Source: Abelmoschus esculentus
Taxonomy: Eukaryota > Streptophyta > Magnoliopsida > Malvales > Malvaceae
Length of the DNA stretch: 64,000 bases
Direction of reading: 5' to 3'
Assembly (NCBI GenBank): GCA_035048815.1
Contig: JAUCBN010000035.1
Span: 6,398,501 to 6,462,500, forward strand
Part shown: positions 28,308 to 40,034 of the stretch, one piece after another
How positions within the stretch are numbered: position 1 is the stretch's first letter
How the letters are laid out: every line of letters begins with the position of its first letter
Program-made: the position numbers and the translations under genes
The notes under the pieces: generated by a model
What the model was told of the DNA's origin: nothing
What the model saw: only the letters and a program-made list of their open reading frames with translations
Databases searched by the model: none

Positions 28308-29455
28308 ACACTCCCCTTAAAAGAAATTTCTTCCTTAAAATTTACCTGAATTAAATAAATGTGAAAATTGTTCCGTCATGAATTCCTCAATCTCATAAGT
28401 GGCCTATGGAGGATCAAAGTTACTCCATTGAACTTCAACCATAAATATGCATTTGTTTCTCAAAATATTCTTATCAAAATCCAAAATATAAACATGCTTT
28501 TCCACATAAGATAAGTCTGACCGTAACTCCACATCTTAAACCTAAAAAATATGGCTCAAGACTGGGTGATACTGCCTCAACATAGATATGTAAAATACAT
28601 CTTAAATACTACTAACCCGAGGATACAACTCAAGATGATAAGTAACAAGCCCGACTCTCTTTAGAATATAATATGTCCTAATGAATCTTGGGCTTAATTT
28701 GGCCTTACTCCTAAATCTCAATGTTTTCTTCTACATGAAGACTTTCAAGAAAATTCAATCACTAGCCTCAAACTGGATATCCTTTCTCCTACGATCAATA
28801 TAAGATTTTTTTTCTAGTAAAGTCCTTTTTCAGATGATCTTAGATCAATCTAACAATCTCCTTAGTCTCTCAATTTAGCTCAGGTTCTAAATTTTTTTGG
28901 TCATACAACACTGTCCAACATTTAAGAGTACGACACCTACGATTATATAGTGCCTCGTACGATACAATATGGATGCTCGCTTGATAAATATTATTATAAG
29001 AAAACTTTTTCATGGGCAAGAAGTCCTCTCAAATATCTCAAAAATCTATCACATATCCCCGAAACATATCTTCTAGAACCTTTATTACTCTTTTAGATTA
29101 ATCCTAGGGATGAAAAGATATACTAAAATTCAGTCGAGTACCCAAAGCAGACTATGATACTATCTAGAATCAAGAAGTAAACCTTAAATCTTGGTTAGAA
29201 ATAATAGATATGGGCACTCCATATAATCTAACAATGTAGGAGATATACAATCTAACCAACTTCTCTAGAGAATAAGTAACCTGAATAGGAATAAAGTGAG
29301 TCAACTTCATGAATCGATCCATAATAACCATGCAATACTTTTTGAAATGAGTCAAAGAAGATTGAGAAATAAAATCCATCGTGATTCATTCCTATTTCTA
29401 TTCCAGAATCTTGATAGGTTGTAAGAGACTAGAAGGATATGATGTTCTGCCTTCA
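28308..29455 (-). pseudogene. Tekay/Del-type gypsy integrase and pol end, decayed
   Basis: From right to left the reading is LLQPIKIL, ITMDFIS, IMDRFMKLTHFIPIQVTYSLEKLVRLYISYIVRLYGVPISIIS, LRFTS, then VIKVLEDMFRGYVIDF, SYNNIYQASI, YEALYNRRCRT, and finally the NFKEEISFKG end just before the LTR at 28307. This is the gypsy integrase core through the C-terminus. Many stops are present. The second catalytic Asp, normally SDRDPRF, reads SNQDLRF, with the motif partly kept. The upstream part continues at 34483-34640 after the inserted solo LTR. Confidence 0.85.
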
Positions 29456-29994
29456 TGTAACATCCTCAACCCGGATGTCAAACTCATGTTATAAAATTCT
29501 GCTTCAACAACCTATTTAGCAATTTCAAATCCAACCAAGTCTATTTAATTCAAAGGCATAAATCCAAATATTTCAAAAGAGTAATAAAAAGCTCCAATAA
29601 ATACAAACTTTTAAAAGCATTTGACTCAAGCACAAATAAAATAGAGTTATAAATTATATGTAGGGACCTACAAGTACATGACCTATTACATCTAGTAAAT
29701 ATACTCTAACACAAAGTCGATGCTGAAAGCCTAAACCTCGATTGTGCTCCTCTAAGCCCGGATGTGACCTAGATATCTACAGACAAAAATACATTCTGAA
29801 CGTCGAGCTATGAAAGCTCAGTGGGTAGTCCACCACTAAACCCACATCGCACATATCATAAATAAAGCAATATTACATGAATGATGTCACAGCATGATAA
29901 TAATGATGCTACAATATTTGCCTAAACACATGATATCATGCATGTATCTTTCAGCATACAACATATACATATCAAGAGAAGTCCACACAGTATC

Positions 29995-30225
29995 TCATAT
30001 ATCATAATAATATAGGTAGTGAGGCTCGCTTCCACTAAGCATCTAGATCCTATACTATGAGCAGGGCCCGCATCCACTAAGCATCGGGATTTCATACTCT
30101 AGGGATGAGAATCGCGTTTACTAAGCATAAGGATCTTCCATCCATGCTTGGAATGATCCATCCAGTATCTTCGAATGAGGCTCGCGTCCACTAAGCATTA
30201 AGATCCTCCATTCGGTAGTCTTCGA
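29995..30225 (-). repeat. Tandem units within solo LTR E
   Basis: Imperfect units containing GAGGCTCGCGTCCACTAAGC followed by a GATCCT block recur about four times. Such arrays are common inside long gypsy LTRs. Confidence 0.6.
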
Positions 30226-30540
30226 GTGTTGCAAAACTTATACATAAATATATTAGGTATCCAGATCCCACCACATAATATCCAACCATTTGGTAACCAT
30301 ATAAACATATAGTAAGGTTCCTAGCTATCACACAACACATATAATCCACCAATACCCTATGGTTTACTATCACCATTTAAGTATGCACCATTTATCGAGT
30401 AATTAGCTTATTATCCTATAAACGAGGTTAAAATATCAATTTCTCAATTTTAGTATTTATTTTATACCTTAGGAGACCTTTAAGACCTTTTACCCTGAAT
30501 TGTAGGACCTTCAAACTCAAACTCTAATTTTTGGATAGAT

Positions 30541-30920
30541 TACCCAGTGAGTACCGATACACCTATATGGGGTATCGATACACCCCCTGTATCGATACGC
30601 CTTCAATTCATACCGATAGACTAAGCTATTTAGCTTCAAATAGCCCAAAAATTTCTACCCATATTGATACGGCTAGCCCCCGTACTTGTACCAATCTAAG
30701 CTTGTATCGATATACCTATATGGCATACCGATATACGTATGTATTAAAACATAATGTAACAGTGATATCGATATGTCCTTATTTACCGATATAAAAAAGT
30801 TACTGGAATTTAAAATGTGAAAGGGGTATTGATACACAGGTTTTCGTAAAGATGTGTCAATTATATTAGGCCATCAATTCTACTCTAACATATCGATACG
30901 CTCTTACCTTGTATTGGTAC
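30541..30920. repeat. Cluster of the palindrome GTATCGATAC
   Basis: Exact copies at 30572-30581 and 30589-30598, and several one-base variants (TACCGATACAC, GTATCGATATAC, ATATCGATACG) to about 30920. The same word recurs in LTR copies F and G. Confidence 0.7.
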
Positions 30921-30995
30921 GCCTACAAAAAATGCTAATCTGTGTTAGAGAATCACCAAAATCCCTAACTCAACCTAAATGGTTGATCCCCAATA

Positions 30996-32330
30996 TGATG
31001 CGTGTCAAATATGCACAATTAGTGCAAGTGAACAGGTCGCAAGTAATAAAGTGATGAGTAAATCGTGTATCGTCTCCATAGGGATTAGTCTATTTAATAT
31101 GCCCTCTTTGTCTTCTTGCTCTATAAAAAGAAATAAAGTAAAAAACACAAGTGATTTGGGTTTTGATTAAACTAAATAATGAAATCTAAATAATAAGAGA
31201 AAATCAGATAAAGAAGGTGGCCAGGATCTAGTTGTGTTGTATAATGGATTTGATTGACTAGTTTCTGTCCAATTCAATCGCACCACACTGCCTCGGCAGA
31301 ACTACAGATTACTGCCTCGATAGTGATGATACTTGCCCGCCGTAACAATCTCTTGCTCTTGGGTAGACTTTATCAAAGTTCGGCAAAGTATCCTTTGATG
31401 ACTCCGCTTATCTCTAAGTCAAAGTACTGTTGATGACCAGTCCTTGATGATACCTCTCGGCGTGAATCAATTATAATCACCAACCAATTCCACACTTCTT
31501 TTAGCCGCTGAAACTCTTAACCTATCTCTATTCTGAGTTAGTGTTTTTCGATTGAAACACCGTACTTATTCATTTCGTGAATCTAACTCTCTCGATATTA
31601 AATAAATGGATTACTCACAAACTTCTCTCTCGAGCTTGGATGCAAGAACAAAGAATGACAAAGAATAAGCAAACTTCGATATTTTATTGCATTGAGACAA
31701 GAAACAAAATTTAATCTCTTCACACTAATACTCTACAACCTTCACCTAAGCCTAAAGAAAACTAGAACATAATGTAAAGAAAGAAGAAGTCGACTAGGTC
31801 TAAGCTCTAAGATCCGAATTGTCTAGTCTATGATTCTGTTCTCCTTGGACGACTATGTCTTATATAGGCTTGGCCTAGGGCAAACCTTTCCTAAGTAGGA
31901 ATATAACTTGGAATAGGGAATGAGTCAAGTATATAAAATAAAATATTTCCAAGTTTATTCCAACTAGGAGGCTTTCCCATGTGGACTTTGTCTTGGGCTT
32001 TCCACGTGCTATCCAGCTTCGATCCTTGGGCTTCTTGTCCAGCAAATTTCTCCTTATTTTTCTCCTCATCTCGCCTACAATATCATCACTTGTCCTCTGT
32101 TGTTACCTCGGCATTAGGTCCTGCCTCGGCCTCAGTTGCTACTGCGGCAATAGTTTTTCTTGCAAAGATAAAAAATGCAGTAAAACTTGCCTTTTCTGTA
32201 AACATCAACTTTATAAGCATAACCTCTAAATATCTCACATTAAGTATATGCATTGGTCCAAGTAAGTGTAGAATTGGTGATTATTGCCCATAAAAGGAGT
32301 AAAAAGTGATACTGAGTTGAGCAATTATCA
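30996..32330 (-). mobile_element. Solo LTR C, Athila-type, nested in LTR E
   Basis: On the minus strand it starts TGATAATTGCTCAACTCAG and ends GACACGCATCA. It is flanked by CAATA at 30991-30995 and 32331-32335, a perfect 5-base target duplication. Size 1335 bp. U3 is close to the 5' LTR of element 2. No internal region, so it is the product of LTR-LTR recombination. Confidence 0.93.
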
Positions 32331-32335
32331 CAATA

Positions 32336-32894
32336 CATTCCTACAAGTTATTGAGGTAGTTTATGCTGTGTTTCTATCCATTTTACAACAATTCATCAAT
32401 AATTCCTAAAGTTGACATTAAAGGTCTATCAAGCAACCAAACAATCCAACACACATGCAACAAGCCTAATTTTGTGACATACAAGATGTTAAGGAGTTAG
32501 TAGAGTACCAATCTTAAGCAAAACGAGCTCCAACCCAAGATTTCTCACTCTTCAAGCCTTATTTTATTTCCAAGGCCCCTTGATGGATCCCCAACCTCTT
32601 TCTCTTCAAGGAAGAGTCAAGCAAGGAATTAAACCCTATTGGGGAAGATTTTCAGGACTTAAAGACACTAGCAAACTGAGATTAAGGCTTTCCAACACTA
32701 TATTCCCGTTTTTGTCTCAACCTTCACCCACAACCTTTTTTTTACCAAACCAATACATTTTTACATTGTTTTGTAGATCTCCAACAGCTCAACAACTTTC
32801 TCTCAAGCTCAAAAACATGATTCCCAAACAAACCAGTAAAGATGAGACCTTTAACCAACCTTTTTCTTAGGTGTGTGAGGGAAGAAGATAGGAG
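32336..32894 (-). other. LTR E segment between the two nested solo LTRs
   Basis: This is host LTR sequence. An open stretch of 96 codons on the plus strand (32580-32870) has no recognised similarity and is judged fortuitous. Confidence 0.6.
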
Positions 32895-32899
32895 AAAAG

Positions 32900-34253
32900 T
32901 GATACGTGCAATAAAAGCGCAATATGTGCAGTGTATAAGTCACAAGTAATAAATGATAAGTATTTATCGTGTATCGTCTCCAAAAGGACTGGTGTACTTA
33001 ATATGCCTCCTTTTGTTTCCTTGCTCCTGAAGTTTAGTAAAATAAAGAACACATTTAAAAAGTTTTGTTTGAATAACTAAAGAACAAAAGCTTAAATAAA
33101 AGGTTGAGAACGAATAGAGAGAATGGGTAGGATCCATTTGTGTCATATAGTGGATTCGATTGATCGATTCTTGTTCAATACAATTGCACAACACTGTCTC
33201 GGCAGCATTGTACATTTTGCCTCGACAGCGTTAGTGTTCTCTACCGCGGTAATCTCTTGCTCTTGGGCAGTTTAATCAAAGCTCGACAAAGTATCCTTAG
33301 ATGCCCCCGCTTATCTCTAAGTCGAAGTACTGTTGATGACCAATCTTTGATGATACCTCTTGGCGTGAATCATTGATAATCAATAACCAGTCCCACACTT
33401 CTTTTAGCCGCTGAAACTCTTAATCTATCTTTAGGTTGAGTTAGTGTCTACAACACCGCACTTATCCCTTTCATGAATCTAACTCTCTCAATATTAGATA
33501 AATGAATTACTTATAAACTTCTCTCTCGAGCTTGAATGCAAGAACAAGGAATGACAATAGGTTAAGCAAACTTTGATATTCTTATTGTATCGAAACGAAG
33601 AAACAAAATACAATCCTCTCGCACTGATTTTCAACAACCTTCACCTAACCCTGAAAAAGCTTAGAACATATTGTAAAAGAATAACACAATTCTTAGGGTA
33701 AGGTTTTCTCTTCAATTTGGCTCTCTAACAAGTTAGCCGGCTAGTGTATTTATAGTCTTAACCTAGGGTAAATCTTTCCTAAGTAGAATACAACTTGGAG
33801 TAGGGAATAAGTAATAAAAGTATAATATTTCCAAGTTTAATTCTATCTAGAAAACTATTCCTGCGTAGACTTTGACTTGGTCTTTTCACGTGCTAATCTG
33901 CTTTGATCCAAATGCTTGATGTCGAGAAATTCTCAGCTCATTTTTCTCTTTCAATCGCCCAGCATTAGTATTGGGGCTTCTGCTATCGTGGCATTGCTTC
34001 TGCCTTCGGCACTGCTGCTGCCTCGGCAATTGTTCTGCCTTTGGCACTACTACTGCTTCGACAAGTATTTCCTGCAACTACACAAAAATATGCCATAAAG
34101 CTTTCTTTTCTTATAGATATCATCAATATAAGTTGTGGCAACACAATGTCAATTATTGAGCAATAAGTATATGTATCAGCTCGAATTAGTGGGTAATGAG
34201 TACATATTGTTTAGAAAAAGAATAATAAATAATAGCCTTTTAGGTACTTATCA
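32900..34253 (-). mobile_element. Solo LTR D, Athila-type, nested in LTR E
   Basis: On the minus strand it starts TGATAAGTACCTAAAAGGC and ends GCACGTATCA. It is flanked by AAAAG at 32895-32899 and 34254-34258, a perfect target duplication. Size 1354 bp. Related to C but with a different U3, closer at its start to the 3' LTR of element 2. It contains several TGCCTCGGCA-type words (33960-34070). Confidence 0.93.
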
Positions 34254-34482
34254 AAAAGCTTTCACAATGACCTCATTCCTTTCCCCTTTATAGAACAATA
34301 AAATCTCTCCTATCTCTTCTTCAATTAACTATGAAGTTATCATTATACCCAAACTTAAAACCCCTTGGCCCAATAAAACCCAACACTCATAAGCCTAAGG
34401 CCCAATAAGGGCCTAAACATCAAAGTAAAAGGCTTTGGGTTAACCCGACCCATGGATCCAAAATTCGGGTTATGACATTTCA

Positions 34483-34640
34483 CATGCTAACAAGTCAAAA
34501 CTTTAGCCTTATAGTCTAAGATATCCTTCTTCATTTCCACCCAACGATTTCTTCGTTTTAGATTCTGATACATCTTATTTCCATTAGGATGCATGTTGTA
34601 AGGTAACATAGACCTAACTAGCTGGCCAAGTAAACTAGAC
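34483..34640 (-). pseudogene. Upstream part of the gypsy integrase
   Basis: Reads MHPNGNKMYQNLKRRNRWVEMKKDILDY, then AKVLTC*HVK, the zinc-finger side of integrase (normally CLTCQQVK). It joins 29455 across solo LTR E. The Gln to stop change is visible. The rest of pol and gag is missing to the right. Confidence 0.8.
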
Positions 34641-34705
34641 TGAATTTACAAAATTAACAGAAACTAGATTTGACCTTAACCCATTTACCATGTGATGTTA
34701 GTGTT

Positions 34706-35292
34706 GACTTTGACCATGAGAGTTGACTTTGACTTTATTATTATAGGTAACTTTGACTTTAACCATTGGGGTTGACTTTGATAGTTGACTAGAGTTTACT
34801 TTCTCGAACAACCTTCTCTTTGATTTTTTTCAATGTCATGAGTATGAATCCACTATATGTTTTATCAAATTCGAATATGAAATCCCCGTTTTGCTATATA
34901 TAAGTAATATGTTAATATGTACCTAGTATCTAAAACATTTTGAATTTTAGAATCTGATTTAGAATATTCTTATATTTAGTTCATTATGTCTTTGAGGTTG
35001 TCGAGTTATATCCAATTGTTTAGACCAACCGTGCATGTTCTTCTTCGTTTGCACGTAAGTATTCTTTTAGAGTATTTATTGTGTTTTTTTGGTGGCCTAG
35101 TGATAGTTAATATAAAATTTTTATCTTGTAAATTTTTATTTAGTTAGACCTGATGATAAATTTTAGTGAGGGAGATGTACTTCAAGACATTAGAGATAGT
35201 CCTTGCTTATGGTGTGTTACTTATTGTGCTATATATTTGTGAAATGATGTTTTATACTTGTTCGATTTATTATTTTGATTATGATTTGAGAA
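34706..35292. repeat. Left host flank of solo LTR F, duplicated at 52197-52769
   Basis: The stretch from CCATGAGAGTTGACTTTGA to ATGATTTGAGAA matches 52197-52769, including TTGACTTTGAC-rich and TTTATTGTGTTTT-like parts. Its nature is unknown. It is part of a larger duplicated unit that includes LTR F. Confidence 0.75.
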
Positions 35293-36395
35293 TGTCACGA
35301 TCTAGGTTCCGAGACTCATTGTCGAGTTAACCCGAGATAGTGGGCCTCATGTTTAGGCTTCTAAGGGTCTTATTGGGCTTAAGGTTTGTAGTTTGGTTTT
35401 GGTTTTGGGTTTGGATGGTGGCCAAGGGTGTTTTGGTAAATGGATTATTGAGGGGAAAAGAGGGAGGAAATGGTTGTTTTTACAATATGCAGATGGTTGA
35501 TATCATCATCATCTTTATTATCTTCTACATCATCTTCTCTTATTTTTCTCTCCAAAATCCATCATCAAAGGCTGAGTTTTGAAATCTTTCTTGAGAAAAT
35601 CTCGTTCGGCTTGTTGAGGGAAAGTTTTTCAGCTCTAGGAGATCCATGTTGCAAGGTAAATTTTGTTTAAAATGATGGAAGTTGGGTTTTTGGTTGGGTG
35701 GTTTAGGGGTGAACGGGAATAGATTTTTAGAGTGTGTTAGGCTGGTTAAGGGGTTGTTTTAGCTTCTTTTAACCGTCTTAATAGTGCAATAACTTCTTGG
35801 TAATCTTGCTTATAGTTTGAGAGAAAGGAGAACCATCAAGGAGCTTGAGCAAGAGAAGGTTTAGGAGTTCCTATGGAATCCTTTCAGCTCGTATTGGAGG
35901 TTGATACACTTTCAAATCCTTTGCATTTCATGTGAATTATCTTTAATGGCATTTTGGGTGTTGTATGATGATTTTGGTAAGAAGTAGAGCTTATGCATAC
36001 TTTAATGGTGAATTATCATTTGGATGCTAGTATGAGTTAAAATTGGTTATAAACTCACCTAAACTACTCCAATATTGTGTAAGAACGTTTTGGTATTGAA
36101 TGAGTTGGTCTAGGTTGAGTTTCTTAGTCATTTGAGGGACTAGACCTGCATTTTTTTAAAGGCGTATTGATACCCTTGGTCAGCGTATCATATCCTAGAG
36201 AGGAAATAAGGGTGAGAATAACATGTATTTCAAAACGCCTTTCCCGTATTTCAAAACTAAAAACTCTAGTAACGAATTGTTTCAATACCTCCTTAGGGGC
36301 ATATCGAAACTTGGGGTGTATCGATACGCCATGTAGGTGTACCAGTATGTGTAGGTTTCCTTTAGACTTTTTGGAAACCATCATCTTAACGTATC

Positions 36396-37456
36396 TGTAG
36401 CGATGTGAAAAAAAATCCATGAATAAGCGTATCGTTAGAAAAACATTTTCGATGTTTCATTTTGAAATTAATGTCTTCTACGTGGGACTTTTCAATAAAA
36501 TATGATTTTTGAAAAATTTGGACTCGCCACCGACCATTTTGGTAGATCGGACACCATAAAACTAGATATTTTAAAAATTAGGGTTCGGGAGTCGGTTATG
36601 AATGGGGAAGGATAAGCACCCCCACACCGCCCAAAAATTGGTACTTTGTTTAATTATCTTTTTATTAATATTAAATTTTTTGGGCTAATTTAACGATCAA
36701 ATTAATTGTTAATTGGATTTGCGCATTTATTTTAAAGCACCTAAACCTGAAGATAAGCGTCCGAACCACCAGCACTACACTGGGTTGACCTCGCTTACGA
36801 CCGAATTTAAGGGCCCGCATTAACAATTTAATATCATTTATGCAACTTAAACATAACAAATAAATTAAATACATCACATAAAAATAAATACATAAAAGCA
36901 TAAATATTATTCTAATAAATAAAATACTAATCTAAAACATAAATTCAAAACATACATAAATAAATATTAATCTAAAACATAAATAAAATTTAAATACCAA
37001 ATAAAATAACATTACATTTCATTAAAATAAAGCCAAAATATAACATAAAGAAAATAAAATATACCTAGGAGTTCGAAAGGTTAACCGCGAGTGATCCTCA
37101 CCAAGATCTATCATGACCCCTCCAAAATTTTTAATTAGATCGAATCCTAAAAATAAGACTCGATCGAACCATCCAAAATTTGGGGAGAGCTAAACTCTCA
37201 AATTAGGATCATAGGGTACTACCTTCATTCAATTAGTTCTCTTTTCAAAAGGCTCCCCTCACCTCCTTTTATAGGCATTTGGAGAGAGGGAAGTGGGGTT
37301 TCTCATCAATGTGGGATTCCAATCTCACATCAAATTTTCCTTTCCTTTCATTCTTCTTTTTTCATTTTTCTCTCTTTTTCTTCTATTTTTATTAATAATA
37401 TGACTACTACAATAATACTACAAATACTAAAATCTAATTAAAAATGAGTGATTACA
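36396..37456 (-). repeat. 3' LTR of the Tat/Ogre-like element
   Basis: 1061 bp. Matches 42543-43632 throughout, for example GGGTTCGGGAGTCGGTTA-type, CGCCCAAAAATTGGTAC and GGCATTTGGAGAGAGGGAAG blocks. Confidence 0.92.
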
Positions 37457-37480
37457 GTTATCCCTCTTTGCTTGTCCTTG
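37457..37480 (-). other. Polypurine tract of the Tat/Ogre-like element
   Basis: On the minus strand GCAAAGAGGGATAAC immediately precedes the TGTAATCAC start of the 3' LTR. Confidence 0.75.
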
Positions 37481-37699
37481 TGAAACAAGGATAAAGCTAA
37501 TATAAAAAAAAGCACTCATTTTTCTTATTCTTCGCTTTTGGCTTTAGGAATCACAGGTTCTTCTGGAACTTTCTGCTCTTCTTCGGTTGAATCTTCAGGC
37601 TGTTAAGTCCTTCCTGTGTTAAACTTTTTCACCTTCTAATCTTGAAGCTACAGGTCACTTCGGTTATATAACCTTTCGCCTTTTGAATAGATCTTACAA

Positions 37700-38225
37700 A
37701 ACAAAAGCTCCTCCTATATAGAACTTTCATCTTTAGATCTTGAGTTGAGGTCTCTTCTGTATAAAACCTTCACTCTGAAGTCTTGAGTTATGTGTCCCTC
37801 CTGTATAGAGACTCCTTGTCTTCTACGTTATAGGTTTCTCCTATATAAAAGCTTCTGCGTCATGAAGGATCTTGCAAAATAAGATTCCTCCTATATAAAA
37901 CTCTTACTCCTAGATCCAAAGTTAGGGTTTCTCCTATATGAAACCTTTTACTCTGAAGTCTCGAGTTGAGTGTCTCTCCTATATGAAGCCTCGATCTCAG
38001 AAATGAAAACTAAAATAAGGGTTCCTCCTATATAGAACTCCTCACTTTGGTGTTGTCGGTTTCTCCTATATAAAACCATCACGTCGTGAATAAACTTTTC
38101 CACTGGCAGCTCTTTCTGTATAGAGCTTCGAGTTTTTTGTGTTTGGTATGTGCAAGTTCTTTCTTTATAGAACCGCTTCAAATTCTTTCTGTGGAACTTG
38201 ATCATGTTGCTACCTTCTTTATGGA
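37700..38225 (-). repeat. Tandem array A of about 45-bp units in the element interior
   Basis: On the plus strand TTTCTCCTATATAAAACC and close variants recur about twelve times at intervals of about 35-55 bases. The units are diverged, so the array is old or was carried by the element. Position next to the 3' LTR matches the hypervariable 3' untranslated region known from Tat/Ogre elements. Confidence 0.8.
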
Positions 38226-38249
38226 ACCTTCATCTGTCAATCTTCTTTC

Positions 38250-38490
38250 ATTTCGGGACTCACACCAAGTATCTGTCAATCTTCTTTTTGAATCGGGACT
38301 CACGTCTTCATAGGCCGCCAACCTTCTTTCAAAATCAGGACCCACGCCAAGTGGCTGCCGATATTTTTCTCTGAATCGGGACTCATGCCGGGAAAACTGC
38401 CATTGTTTTCTCTAAATCGGGACTCACGTCTATAAAGACTACTAATCTTTTCAAAATCGGGACTCACGCCTTTAAAGGCTACCAATATTT
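38250..38490 (-). repeat. Tandem array B of about 41-bp units
   Basis: AATCGGGACTCACGCC-like units recur six times with 39-43 base spacing, linked by AAGGC-CCAAT and TTTTCT pieces. Distinct from array A and directly adjacent to it. Confidence 0.8.
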
Positions 38491-40003
38491 TCTAAAACCA
38501 TCTGATTTTCTTGATTGCCTCAGTGTCTTGATCTTCGTGTTCGATTTTTCTTTTGTTTTGATGACATACTCACTGTCTGTCAAGTTTCATATCGAGATAT
38601 TTTTTTCTCTTTTTTTCTCCTTTCTTACTTTCTTCTTCTTCTTTGCGATATCCCGATTCTGTCGGTCTGATCATCAAAAGATCCATCAAATATGATGGCC
38701 TGAAAGTCTGAAATGCTAGCCTCTTTGGTCAAAATATTTTTTCTTCTTTCTGTTGGATGGTGGTATTTAAATGAGCGTTTTGTGGAAGGTGCAAAGATGC
38801 ACAAAATCCTTGTTTGGGTCATCTTTCTTGACCACTATCTGTCTTTTCCTGTAAGACGATTGTTTATCAGAAAGAATGATGCATGAGCATTTTCATTATG
38901 CATGTGTTCTTGATGTATGTTCTGGATGCAGAGGTACAACCTATCTGTACATGATGCATGAATGTTATGTTAACTCTGTTTCAAAAATATGATGCCTCGG
39001 TCCTTATTCGGTTGACCAGGTAAGCTTCGTTAACCAAACTTTGTCGATCTTGATGACATCTCTGGTTAATTCTGATATTAGGTCTAATTATGTCATTTTG
39101 TGGACAATGATTCCTCACTCATATTCTTTGTACACATTTGGATCAATATAACGATTGATCGGACATTTCTTGTGTCTTGACTTCATTAGTGTGTTCGTCG
39201 AGGTTCCTCAAAGGAGATTGACTCTTAATTTTCTTTAATTCTAAAAAATTTATTTGCATGTGGCTCTCATTATCTTACTCTCTCATCCTACCTCATCCTT
39301 CCCTCATTTGAGTGTCGATCAGGCACTTCAAAGTTCGACGTTCCTTGAAGCAAGGTTAACCTTTGGCGGAAGTGTGATCTGATGACAATCTCAGTTAGTT
39401 TAGACTTCCCCTAATGATCAGAATGGTCTTTGAAAGCTTGTATGACCTGGATCGATAACTAGTGTAAATATATCTATGTATTTATGATTTATGTACTTCT
39501 AATATTCTTTTTTTTCTTTTTTCCTTTTCTTTTTCTTTTTCTTTTCTTTTCTTTCCTTTTTCTTTTCTTTTTACTTCTTTTTTTTTACCAAAAATGATAA
39601 TCTTTAGGCCGATTTGTCTTTGAGGTGCTTCAATATTTGTTTTTGTATAAATATGTGAGATCACGAGGTACCTAAAATGAGGATTCTTTACTCATCTCTG
39701 CCTCGTTCTTTCTGGCTGAATTTCTGCTTCTGAATTGCTTGATCTAGATATGAAGTGTGTACAACATTGTTTCCTTCACATTTTCTTTTCCTCTTTCAAG
39801 TTTCTGGATGCGTCACCAGATTGAGGTATTTCCCGATTATTCACCGCTTGAACTCGATCATCTTTGTGTAGCTTGTTGATATTGCTTGGATTCAATCACC
39901 TTTATATGATCTCCTAATATTGTGCTCTGCCAAAATCCTCTTTTACTTGATTCAGACTCGTTTTGACCTTTCGATTGTCATTCTGTTTCTTTCTTTTCTT
40001 TTT

Positions 40004-40034
<31 letters not shown>

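Larger units (their letters stand above)
29456..34477 (-). mobile_element. Solo LTR E inside gypsy integrase, with two nested solo LTRs
   Basis: Read on the minus strand it starts TGTCATAACCCGAATTTTGG (34477) and ends GGATGTTACA (29456). The flanks are CTTCA (29451-29455) and TTTCA (34478-34482), a five-base target duplication with one change. Pol sequence on both sides joins in order, so no internal region remains. Its own length is about 2.3 kb after removing LTRs C and D. It contains tandem units around CCACTAAGCAT and GATCCT (29995-30225) and clusters of GTATCGATAC. Confidence 0.8.

Noticed and set aside
32580..32870. 96-codon frame between solo LTRs C and D
   Set aside because: It is LTR sequence; no family resemblance.
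37700..38490. Regular repeats suggesting a CRISPR-like array
   Set aside because: Units are diverged, without unique spacers of constant length, and lie inside a plant LTR element.
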